Part shown: positions 16,286-22,465 of the stretch, in pieces
Layout: every line of letters starts with the position of its first letter
How positions within the stretch are numbered: position 1 is the stretch's first letter
From: a virus
Virus record (IMG/VR): IMGVR_UViG_3300017986_000154
Coordinates: 1-22,465 of that record
Strand: one strand, 5' to 3'
DNA length: 22,465 nt
Program-made: the position numbers and the translations under genes
The notes under the pieces: generated by a model
Database searches by the model: none
Told to the model about the DNA's origin: nothing
Seen by the model: the letters and a program-made list of their open reading frames with translations, nothing else

Positions 16286-16314
16286 TTGACAGCAATGTGC
16301 ATATATTATATAAT
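16286..16314 (+). promoter_or_regulatory. Perfect-consensus sigma70 promoter for the 16321 operon
   Basis: TTGACA (16286-16291), exactly 17 bases, TATAAT (16309-16314). The predicted start point, seven bases after the -10, is 16321, the A of an ATG. This rules out the ATG at 16297, which lies inside the promoter, and implies a leaderless mRNA. Confidence 0.78.
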
Positions 16315-16320
16315 TACTGT

Positions 16321-17355
16321 ATGTATGATGTTTATTTTATAGGCGATCCGTCTGAACAATTATTTTTAGATTTGAAACAATTAGTGCCTATGGCCAAATG
16401 TGCAAGCACAGTGCCAGAAGCAAAACAAAGATGTTTAACCAAGTTTGTTTGGATTGTATATAACAATCTAGTAGTAAAAGACGATTTTGAATTTGATTAT
16501 GTACCAGATGATTATAGTCAAGATATAACACACGTTTTTTTAAACGGCAACTTTTATGATGGCATAGCACTGATGCCTAAAAACAGTCATCACGGGCCTG
16601 GCGAATTAAAAGCACGTTTTTATATTAATAAAAAATTTGTTGAAATACAAGCAAGTGAACCGGTTGTTAGTGATTTTGATAAAGTTTTTATCAGTTATAA
16701 TGAGCCAAATGCTGACGAAAACTATGCAAAATTATTAGAACGTTTTCCAGATGTAAAACGCATACACGGTGTTAAAGGTATTCATCAAGCACACATTGCC
16801 GCAGCAAGTTTATGTGAAACAGAAATGTTTTGGATTATAGACGGCGATGCACAATTGATGGATGATTTTGCATTTGATTATATTCCGGAACATCATAATA
16901 AAGGTGCTGTCCATGTGTGGAGAAGTTTGAATCCAGTAAATGGGTTAGTATACGGCTACGGTGGTATAAAATTGTTTCCTACAGAACCAACTCTAATGAT
17001 GGATACAAGCAAACCTGATATGACAACAAGTATTAGTGACAAGTTTGTAGCTATGAATAAAATTTCTAATATTACTGCTTTTAATACTGATCCATTTAAT
17101 ACGTGGAAAAGTGCGTTTAGAGAATGTGTTAAATTAAGCAGTAAAGTAATTGATAGACAAAAAGATGAAGAAACAAATAAAAGATTGAGAACATGGTGTA
17201 CGTATACAGAAAACAATCCTGCTTTTGGTGAATATGCATTAAAAGGAGCAAAAGCTGGTGCTGCTTATGGTGCTCGCTATAGAAACAATACCAACGAATT
17301 GAAACGTATCAATGATTTTGACTGGCTAAAGGAAAAATTTGATGGAAATATTTGA
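16321..17355 (+). CDS. Two-domain glycosyltransferase-like protein with a degenerate first copy
   Basis: A 344-residue protein from the chosen ATG at 16321. Residues ~118-345 match the protein at 9158: SYNEPNADENYAKL, RIHGVKG, WIIDGDAQLMDDFAFDYIPE, GYGGIKLFP and, near the end, DFDWL. Residues 2-90 are a diverged copy of the same domain: DVYFIGDPSE aligns with KVFISYNEPN, and WIVYNNLVVKDDFEFDYVPD with WIIDGDAQLMDDFAFDYIPE. In the first copy the metal-binding IDGD has become VYNN, so that copy is probably not catalytic. The longer start at 16297 is rejected because it lies within the promoter and adds residues outside the domain. No ribosome site precedes the ATG. The substrate is unknown. It overlaps the methyltransferase gene by 14 bases. 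Confidence 0.65.
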   Translation: MYDVYFIGDPSEQLFLDLKQLVPMAKCASTVPEAKQRCLTKFVWIVYNNLVVKDDFEFDYVPDDYSQDITHVFLNGNFYDGIALMPKNSHHGPGELKARFYINKKFVEIQASEPVVSDFDKVFISYNEPNADENYAKLLERFPDVKRIHGVKGIHQAHIAAASLCETEMFWIIDGDAQLMDDFAFDYIPEHHNKGAVHVWRSLNPVNGLVYGYGGIKLFPTEPTLMMDTSKPDMTTSISDKFVAMNKISNITAFNTDPFNTWKSAFRECVKLSSKVIDRQKDEETNKRLRTWCTYTENNPAFGEYALKGAKAGAAYGARYRNNTNELKRINDFDWLKEKFDGNI

Positions 17356-18382
17356 ACTAGTTGACAGATTTGAAATCTTATATCCTGATCAAGAAGTATT
17401 TGCTGACATACGCAGAGCATACATTGATAAAGATTTAACAAGTATATTTCGCATAGACGACAAAGACGAATTACGAAAAGCTATCGTAGAAAAAAATATA
17501 CACAGTATTTTTCGTTGTGTAGATAACAAACGATGTGTAGGCGAATTAGAAGATCTACGCAAAGCAGTTATTGAACATAATTTACACAGCTTGTTTAGAC
17601 TACTTCCAGGCAATGAAGATTTGCGTAAGGCTGTTACTGAAGATAATATGCATAGTTTGTTTAGGGTACTAGGAAACGAAGATCTTAAAAAAGTTGTAAT
17701 GGATGACAACAAATGGAGTTTGTTTAGACTTTACGAAAAGTACACAGATACAAACTTTGTAAATGCATTTAGAACTTTTATGCGAGATGAAATACCTTAT
17801 GATAGTGATTGTTTCAGTAGAGGACAACTTCAGAGTAAACTGTGGTTAGTAAATGAATTATCTAAATTAGATGTAAAACTTGGAACAGTATTTTTATGTG
17901 CAGGCTGGTATGGCACACTAGCAACTATGCTTTTTGAAAGCAACATCGATTTAGACAAGATTGTAAGTTTTGATATTGATCCAACTGTAAGGACTGTTGC
18001 TGAAATTTTTAACAAACCATGGGTAACTGATGGTTGGAAGTTTAAAGCAGTAACACAAGACATACACGAAATACGTTTTGAAGAGCACATATACGATGTG
18101 TTAAAAAATGACGGTACCACAGAAACACTTTGGGATACGCCAAACACTGTTATTAATACAAGTACTGAGCATATTGAAGATTTTGCATCTTGGTATGAAA
18201 AAATACCCGCTGGCACATTGGTTATTATGCAAAACAATGATTACTTCGAAATTGATGAACACGTAAATTGTAGTAAGACATTGTACGAGTTTGAACAAAA
18301 GACACCGATGACACAAGAGTTGTTTAGTGGTAAATTGCAATTAAGAAAATACAAAAGGTGGATGAGAATTGGATATAAGTAA
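17342..18382 (+). CDS. Putative SAM-dependent methyltransferase with N-terminal repeat array
   Basis: A 346-residue protein. The C-terminal half looks like a class I methyltransferase: GTVFLCAGWYGTLATMLF (181-198) as the glycine-rich SAM loop, KIVSFDIDPT (206-214) with the acidic ribose-binding residue, and later TVINTSTEHI (269-278) and LVIMQNNDYF (293-302). Before it lie five copies of a 16-residue motif, consensus (D/E)LRKAV.E.N.HSLFR, at residues 22-37, 43-58, 71-86, 93-108 and 114-129, probably helical and perhaps for binding a partner. The start is ATG 17342 with AAGGAA upstream; a TTG one codon earlier adds nothing. The methylated substrate is unknown. It belongs to the operon from 16321 and overlaps the small gene behind it. 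Confidence 0.7.
   Translation: MEIFELVDRFEILYPDQEVFADIRRAYIDKDLTSIFRIDDKDELRKAIVEKNIHSIFRCVDNKRCVGELEDLRKAVIEHNLHSLFRLLPGNEDLRKAVTEDNMHSLFRVLGNEDLKKVVMDDNKWSLFRLYEKYTDTNFVNAFRTFMRDEIPYDSDCFSRGQLQSKLWLVNELSKLDVKLGTVFLCAGWYGTLATMLFESNIDLDKIVSFDIDPTVRTVAEIFNKPWVTDGWKFKAVTQDIHEIRFEEHIYDVLKNDGTTETLWDTPNTVINTSTEHIEDFASWYEKIPAGTLVIMQNNDYFEIDEHVNCSKTLYEFEQKTPMTQELFSGKLQLRKYKRWMRIGYK
17405..17728 (+). repeat. Five tandem LRKAV..N.HSLFR repeats in the methyltransferase
   Basis: Five 16-residue units separated by 5-12 residues: DIRRAYIDKDLTSIFR, ELRKAIVEKNIHSIFR, DLRKAVIEHNLHSLFR, DLRKAVTEDNMHSLFR and DLKKVVMDDNKWSLFR. The middle three are most alike and the outer two are diverged, as expected for an array grown by internal duplication. 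Confidence 0.85.
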
Positions 18383-18593
18383 TTTAAGTGTACGTGAGTT
18401 GCAAAAAGAGAGTGCAAGAGCATTGAGTACTATGCAAGCCACAAACAATAACATACACCAATTTAATAAAAAAGCACATCATAACAGTCATAATTGGTAT
18501 ATTGCAGTTATTGAATGGTATATTAGCCAATACGGCGGATTGCCAAGTCACGTAGGTCCTGGTAAAGATGTAAAGTTGGTATGTGATGTATAA
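18369..18593 (+). CDS. Small hypothetical protein upstream of radical SAM pair
   Basis: A 74-residue protein from a TTG at 18369 with AAGGTG upstream; it overlaps the methyltransferase by 14 bases. It is not recognised. The N-terminal half is polar and helical (LSVRELQKESARALSTMQAT), then comes an N/H-rich segment (NNNIHQFNKKAHHNSHNWY), an aromatic stretch (WYIAVIEWYISQY) and a short tail beginning GGLPSHVGPG with one cysteine near the end. Its stop overlaps the start of the radical SAM gene. A gene this small and directly before two SPASM-like radical SAM genes might encode a partner or substrate peptide, but no leader/core signature is clear. An ordinary phage hypothetical protein is the safer reading. 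Confidence 0.6.
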   Translation: MDISNLSVRELQKESARALSTMQATNNNIHQFNKKAHHNSHNWYIAVIEWYISQYGGLPSHVGPGKDVKLVCDV

Positions 18594-19665
18594 GTACGAA
18601 GATATACGTGTTATTCATTTAGAAAATACACAAAACTGTCAAGCAAGTTGCCCTATGTGTGACCGTAGTCAAAACGGCGGTGCATTAAATCCGCACATTG
18701 ATCTTAGTGAACTTACACTTGAAGATGCTAAACGTATTTTTGAACCGGATTTTATCAAACAACTTAAAACAATGTATATGTGTGGTAATCTAGGGGATCC
18801 TATTGTTGCTAATGATACATTAGAAATATTTGAATACTTTAGAGAGCACAACAAAGACATGTGGCTTTCTATGAATACTAATGCAGGAGCAAGAGATGAA
18901 GAATGGTGGAAACGACTGGCTAATACCTTTGGCCGTATGGGGGCTGTTATATTCAGCGTCGATGGCCTATCTGATACTAATCATATTTATAGGCAGGGAG
19001 TTAACTGGGCTGCGGTAGAACGCAGTATGCGAGCATTTATCTCTGCTGGAGGTAGAGCTCGTTGGGACTTCCTTATATTCGAACACAACCAACATCAAGT
19101 TGAAGAAGCCGAACGCATTGCCAACGAATGGGGATTTGAAAAGTTTGTTGCTAAAAAGACTGGTCGGTTTATGACTGCTAGTAGTGAAAAGAAAGAATCA
19201 CATCAAGCAGTAAACCGCAAAGGCAAAGCAACGTCTCAACTTAAAAAGCCTGATGAAAAATATCAAAATGTCGCTATTAAACAATATGACAAGGTAAAAG
19301 AAAAACACGGTAGTATGGATGCATATTATGACCGTGCCGAAATACACTGCAAGGTAAAAGACGAAGGCAACTTGTTTATTACAGCAGAAGGACTTGCATT
19401 ACCGTGTTGTTGGACAGCCGGGCGTATGTACAAGTGGTGGCATCCTAAACCACAAGTAGAACAAATTTGGGATTTTATTGATGCTGCCGGAGGCAAAGAT
19501 GCAATTAATGCTAAAAAACATGGTCTAAAGGCTGTATTTGAAACTGGTATATTTGATAGCATTGAAGAAAGTTGGACTAAAGCAAGTGTTGCAGAAGGCA
19601 AGCTCAAGGTATGTTCAATGAAATGCGGCAAAGAATTTGATCCGTTTGGAGCACAGTTTAAGTGA
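18586..19665 (+). CDS. Radical SAM protein with SPASM-like C-terminal cysteines
   Basis: A 359-residue enzyme. CQASCPMC at residues 18-25 is the CxxxCxxC cluster motif. YMCGNLGDP (64-72) stands where GGEP lies in other members, and SVDGLSDTNHIYR (124-136) is a typical mid-barrel segment. Cys255, Cys274, Cys275, Cys343 and Cys347 form a C-terminal cysteine set that suggests one or two auxiliary iron-sulfur clusters, as in SPASM or twitch domains. The next gene repeats the same layout. Members with such domains often modify peptides or proteins, but the target here is unknown. ATG 18586 is chosen because it begins MYKYEDIRVIHLEN and the GTG one codon before adds nothing; no strong ribosome site is seen, so coupling to the previous gene is likely. 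Confidence 0.87.
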   Translation: MYKYEDIRVIHLENTQNCQASCPMCDRSQNGGALNPHIDLSELTLEDAKRIFEPDFIKQLKTMYMCGNLGDPIVANDTLEIFEYFREHNKDMWLSMNTNAGARDEEWWKRLANTFGRMGAVIFSVDGLSDTNHIYRQGVNWAAVERSMRAFISAGGRARWDFLIFEHNQHQVEEAERIANEWGFEKFVAKKTGRFMTASSEKKESHQAVNRKGKATSQLKKPDEKYQNVAIKQYDKVKEKHGSMDAYYDRAEIHCKVKDEGNLFITAEGLALPCCWTAGRMYKWWHPKPQVEQIWDFIDAAGGKDAINAKKHGLKAVFETGIFDSIEESWTKASVAEGKLKVCSMKCGKEFDPFGAQFK

Positions 19666-20705
19666 TACGCAAAGTAGAGTTAGAAATTACCAGTGATTGT
19701 AATGCAGCCTGTCCAGGGTGTGCTAGAACACTGAATAAAGAATTGTTGCAAATAAGTTCATTTACGTTGCAAGATTTGCAACGTATTTTTCCTGTTGCTG
19801 ATTATACAGGTGTTGAGTTTAAGTTTTGCGGTGTATTAGGTGATCCTGCAATGAATGTTGAGTGCGTAGACATGGTTGAGTACTTAACAGGGTTAGGTGG
19901 ATATTGTGAATTAAGCACTAACGGTGGTGTACAAACTGCTGAGTGGTGGGAACGCATGGGTAAAATTAGTTCTATACATCCCGGACTTGTACACATACAT
20001 TTTTGTATTGACGGACACAAAGAAACTAATCATATCTATCGTGTAAATACTAAATGGAATGTAGTAGAACGTAATATTGCAGCATACGCTCAAGCAGCAC
20101 CAAATCATACTGCTACTTGGATTTACATTATATTTGATCATAATGAACATGAATTGGAAACTGCTAAAACACATGCAACAGTATTAGGTTTTGATTTTGC
20201 TACACGCACAGGTATGCGTAACAGTTATCACGATTGGGTAGCACAGCTAGGCAAGAAAAACAACAAACAAACAAAAGTTATAACTACAACTGGTTCCAAA
20301 GAACATAGTAAAAAGGAAGTTGTAAAAGACCTTGATAAATTTATTGCAGAGTACAAAACAAAACGTGCAAGTGACAATAAAACTAAAGAAATTTTAAATA
20401 GCATTGTATGTAAATACATACATGAAGATGAAATTTTCATAGCCAGTGATCAAACTATGTGGCCTTGTTGTTTTCTTTGGGATAGTGCATTTAAAAACAA
20501 AGAAGGCATACTAGACAAACTTAATCAATTTGAACCTAATTGGAACAGTCTAAAACATCACAGCATAGCTGAAATTCAAGAGCATCCGTGGTTTAAAGAA
20601 CTTTTAGGTGCAAGTTGGGATCCTACTCATGAATTACATTTTAGTAGATGTATAAGAACTTGTGCTAAAAACAAAGCATATCACAACGAGATAACATATA
20701 CATGA
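19662..20705 (+). CDS. Radical SAM protein, paralogue of 18586-19665, GTG start
   Basis: A 347-residue enzyme. CNAACPGC at residues 13-20 is the CxxxCxxC motif. KFCGVLGDP (54-62) replaces GGEP as in its neighbour, and IDGHKETNHIYR (116-127) matches VDGLSDTNHIYR there. Cys250, Cys269, Cys270, Cys330 and Cys334 reproduce the C-x18-CC and C-x3-C layout of the upstream protein, so the auxiliary cluster region is conserved and the two are a tandem duplication. The start is GTG at 19662, overlapping the previous stop (GTGA), with GGAG ten bases before. The substrate is unknown; two paralogues side by side may act on the same target or on each other's product. Confidence 0.87.
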   Translation: MIRKVELEITSDCNAACPGCARTLNKELLQISSFTLQDLQRIFPVADYTGVEFKFCGVLGDPAMNVECVDMVEYLTGLGGYCELSTNGGVQTAEWWERMGKISSIHPGLVHIHFCIDGHKETNHIYRVNTKWNVVERNIAAYAQAAPNHTATWIYIIFDHNEHELETAKTHATVLGFDFATRTGMRNSYHDWVAQLGKKNNKQTKVITTTGSKEHSKKEVVKDLDKFIAEYKTKRASDNKTKEILNSIVCKYIHEDEIFIASDQTMWPCCFLWDSAFKNKEGILDKLNQFEPNWNSLKHHSIAEIQEHPWFKELLGASWDPTHELHFSRCIRTCAKNKAYHNEITYT

Positions 20706-21298
20706 GTCTTTTTTATATACACAAAAATAAAAAAGAAAAAACAATTATATTTTGTCCTCCAAAATGTGGTAACAGGACATTGATTCGTGCAGGATTAACG
20801 CAAACCGATGGTGTACTAAAAAGACATAAAAGAGTAATAATAATACGTGACCCTTTAAAAAGACTAATCAGTGCATATTTCTTTATGTCCCGTGCAGGAA
20901 AGTTATCAGTTAACTGGGGCAACGGAAACACAATACCGTCTCATGAGCATTTAACCAAGCAAACCTTTAATGCTTGGATTAGAAATAATTTGTATGTTAA
21001 TGAAAAATGGTGTGATGGACACGTAATTCCTCAAACAACATATTATAAACAGTCAGGAATCAAACATTTGCAAAATTGGACACCTATACCTACATATAGT
21101 TTAGGAAAATTTTTAAATGATTTAGATCCTGAAAATATAAATCAAGATATTATAGCAAATAAAACAGAAATAAAATGGATATGGGCGGACGAAGAACTTT
21201 TTGATAACGACAGTAAAATTATATATGAAAAATTATATCATGATGATATACAGTTGTATAAAGAGTTTCTAAAAAGAGTAGACCAACAGTACAGGTAA
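20702..21298 (+). CDS. Sulfotransferase-family protein
   Basis: A 198-residue protein. TIIFCPPKCGNRTLIRAG (14-31) fits the 5'-phosphosulfate-binding loop of PAPS-dependent sulfotransferases (PKxGTT-like, here PKCGNRT). RVIIIRDPLKRLISAYFF (44-61) matches the 3'-phosphate-binding motif R-D-P-x-x-R-x-x-S-x-Y. These motifs are at the usual spacing for the carbohydrate-type (Sulfotransfer_2) enzymes, though the protein is short. It would move sulfate from PAPS to a hydroxyl or amine, probably a glycan in the company of the glycosyltransferase-like genes. No signal peptide or membrane anchor is visible, so action in the cytosol is likely. It overlaps the previous gene by four bases (ATGA). Confidence 0.78.
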   Translation: MSLFYIHKNKKEKTIIFCPPKCGNRTLIRAGLTQTDGVLKRHKRVIIIRDPLKRLISAYFFMSRAGKLSVNWGNGNTIPSHEHLTKQTFNAWIRNNLYVNEKWCDGHVIPQTTYYKQSGIKHLQNWTPIPTYSLGKFLNDLDPENINQDIIANKTEIKWIWADEELFDNDSKIIYEKLYHDDIQLYKEFLKRVDQQYR

Positions 21299-21311
21299 AA
21301 TAAGTATTAGT

Positions 21312-22465
21312 ATGAGCAAAAAAGTAAGTGACACATTCTGTATCCTCCCATGGGTACACCTAAGTACAAGACCTGATGGTAGTATGCGTGTATGTTGTAC
21401 AGCAAACGCAAGTAGTGTTGGTCCAACAAATGATAAAGTACATGGCGGCCAGGTAGGTATACTCAAAGACGATGAAGGCAAGCCAAACAATCTAAACGTA
21501 ACAGATTTTCAAACTGCTTGGAACAGCAAGTATATGAAAAACGTTCGTAAGCAAATGATGAACGGCGAGATACCGCCTAGTTGTGCTAAGTGCTTTAAGG
21601 AAGAAGCAGCAGGACATAATAGTAAGCGTATGTGGGAAACAGCATATTGGAGTCAACGTGTGAACGTAGATGACTTAATTGCTAATACTACAGAAGACGG
21701 TGAAGTACCTCCGCAGTTAGCATATATTGATTTGCGTTTTGGTACTAAATGTCAACTTGCTTGTGTAATGTGTAGCCCACACGATAGCAGTGGTTGGGTT
21801 AAAGACTGGAAAGCAATGTTTCCGGCTGTAAAAAATGAAAGCCTCAAAGAAACTATGCAATGGGATAACAAAGGCAGTTATAACGGTAGTAGTTATAACT
21901 GGCACAAACAAAATCCTGTATTCTGGCAACAGTTTTATGAGCAAATGCCAAACATGCAGCAAATATATTTTGCTGGTGGCGAAAGTCTTATCATTGAAGA
22001 ACATTACGAAATACTTGAGGAGGCAATACGTCAAGGCATTGCCGGTGATTTAGAATTGCGTTACAACTCAAACGGTGTAGAGTGGCGTGAAGATTTATTT
22101 GACTTATGGAAACATTTTAAACTTGTACGTTTTCATTACAGTGTAGACAGTATACACGAAATGAACAGCTATATCCGTTATCCAAGCAAATGGAAACGCA
22201 CAGAAGAAGTATTTCACATACTAGATAATGAAACTAGTAACAATGTAGAAATTACAGTTGCTTGTGCAGTACAAGCACTTAATATCTATTATTTGCCTGA
22301 TTTTATCAAGTGGAAGTTAGAGCAAGGATTTAAAAAGATCAACATGTGGCCATTTGGTGCAGGAGGTATCAACTATCACTTTGTGTATCATCCACCTCAT
22401 CTTAATGTTAAAGTGTTACCTAAGTGGTTCAAAGAAGAAGTGCGTAAAAAGTATGAAGAGTTTTA
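21312..22465 (+). CDS. Radical SAM protein with N-terminal twitch domain (3' partial)
   Basis: The frame is open to the right edge; 384 residues are visible and the protein is cut. Residues 147-154 (CQLACVMC) are CxxxCxxC, and YFAGGES at 219-225 is the GGE motif. An N-terminal twitch-like domain precedes it: Cys10 in FCILPWVHL, Cys28-Cys29 in RVCCTA, and CAKC at 91-94, the same order as in the gene at 10078. The C-terminal half of the barrel is visible (HYSVDS, ITVACAVQALNIYYL). No clear ribosome site precedes the ATG; 13 bases separate it from the sulfotransferase stop. It is probably the next gene of the operon begun at 16321. The substrate is unknown. Confidence 0.87.
   Translation, partial: MSKKVSDTFCILPWVHLSTRPDGSMRVCCTANASSVGPTNDKVHGGQVGILKDDEGKPNNLNVTDFQTAWNSKYMKNVRKQMMNGEIPPSCAKCFKEEAAGHNSKRMWETAYWSQRVNVDDLIANTTEDGEVPPQLAYIDLRFGTKCQLACVMCSPHDSSGWVKDWKAMFPAVKNESLKETMQWDNKGSYNGSSYNWHKQNPVFWQQFYEQMPNMQQIYFAGGESLIIEEHYEILEEAIRQGIAGDLELRYNSNGVEWREDLFDLWKHFKLVRFHYSVDSIHEMNSYIRYPSKWKRTEEVFHILDNETSNNVEITVACAVQALNIYYLPDFIKWKLEQGFKKINMWPFGAGGINYHFVYHPPHLNVKVLPKWFKEEVRKKYEEF

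Noticed and set aside
16297-16320. Upstream in-frame ATG giving eight extra residues to the glycosyltransferase-like protein
   Set aside because: It lies between the -35 and the predicted start point of a perfect promoter, so it would not be in the mRNA; the extra residues lie outside the duplicated domain.
18583-18585. GTG one codon before the radical SAM gene
   Set aside because: It adds one residue and no better ribosome site; ATG 18586 is simpler.
18369-18593. Calling the small gene a RiPP precursor
   Set aside because: No leader peptide family, cleavage site or repetitive core can be recognised; kept as a hypothesis only.
1-22465. tRNA, CRISPR, insertion sequence or integrase
   Set aside because: No cloverleaf, regular repeat-spacer array, transposase or integrase motif was found by eye; small RNAs inside genes cannot be excluded without a covariance-model search.

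Overview
The window looks like part of the genome of a T4-like marine myovirus, of the kind that infects SAR11 (pelagiphage) or picocyanobacteria (cyanophage). The basis is very AT-rich coding sequence, a tail-fibre and virion-protein cluster, almost no intergenic space, overlapping start and stop codons, GATAAATA elements like T4-family late promoters, and a large set of auxiliary genes typical of such phages (N-terminal-twitch radical SAM enzymes, flavin-dependent halogenase, glycosyltransferase-like genes, sulfotransferase). No integrase, tRNA, CRISPR array or insertion sequence was seen. Host assignment is inference.

Region 1 (3-6522, +) is the tail-fibre and virion cluster: a collar-domain fibre cut by the left edge, two fibre paralogues sharing an N-terminal domain, and two further virion-like paralogues. 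A late-promoter-like GATAAATA precedes the gene at 2948, and a sigma70-like promoter precedes the gene at 5455.

Region 2 (6589-11451, +) is a six-gene operon behind a strong sigma70-type promoter: a small unknown gene, two glycosyltransferase-like paralogues with DTD motifs, an unknown gene, a second type of glycosyltransferase-like protein (IDGD motif) and a radical SAM enzyme with an N-terminal twitch domain.

Region 3 (11448-16246, -) is an inverted island. A consensus sigma70-type promoter drives a tight four-gene operon: a DUF6356-like membrane protein, a shortened ANL adenylate-forming enzyme, a flavin-dependent halogenase and a GNAT-like protein. Upstream, on the same strand, is a stand-alone repeat-rich fibre or adhesin gene with its own late-promoter-like element.

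Region 4 (16321-22465, +) is a second auxiliary operon behind a perfect TTGACA-N17-TATAAT promoter. It holds a duplicated glycosyltransferase-like protein (apparently read from a leaderless mRNA), a methyltransferase with an N-terminal repeat array, a small protein, two tandem SPASM-like radical SAM paralogues, a sulfotransferase and another twitch radical SAM protein cut by the right edge.

Together the auxiliary genes encode adenylation, halogenation, possible acyl transfer, glycosyl transfer, methylation, sulfation and radical chemistry. A plausible reading is that the phage carries a tailoring pathway, acting on a host surface glycan, a virion protein or a small metabolite, with host-like promoters for the tailoring genes and phage late promoters for at least some structural genes. 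The substrate cannot be read from the sequence.
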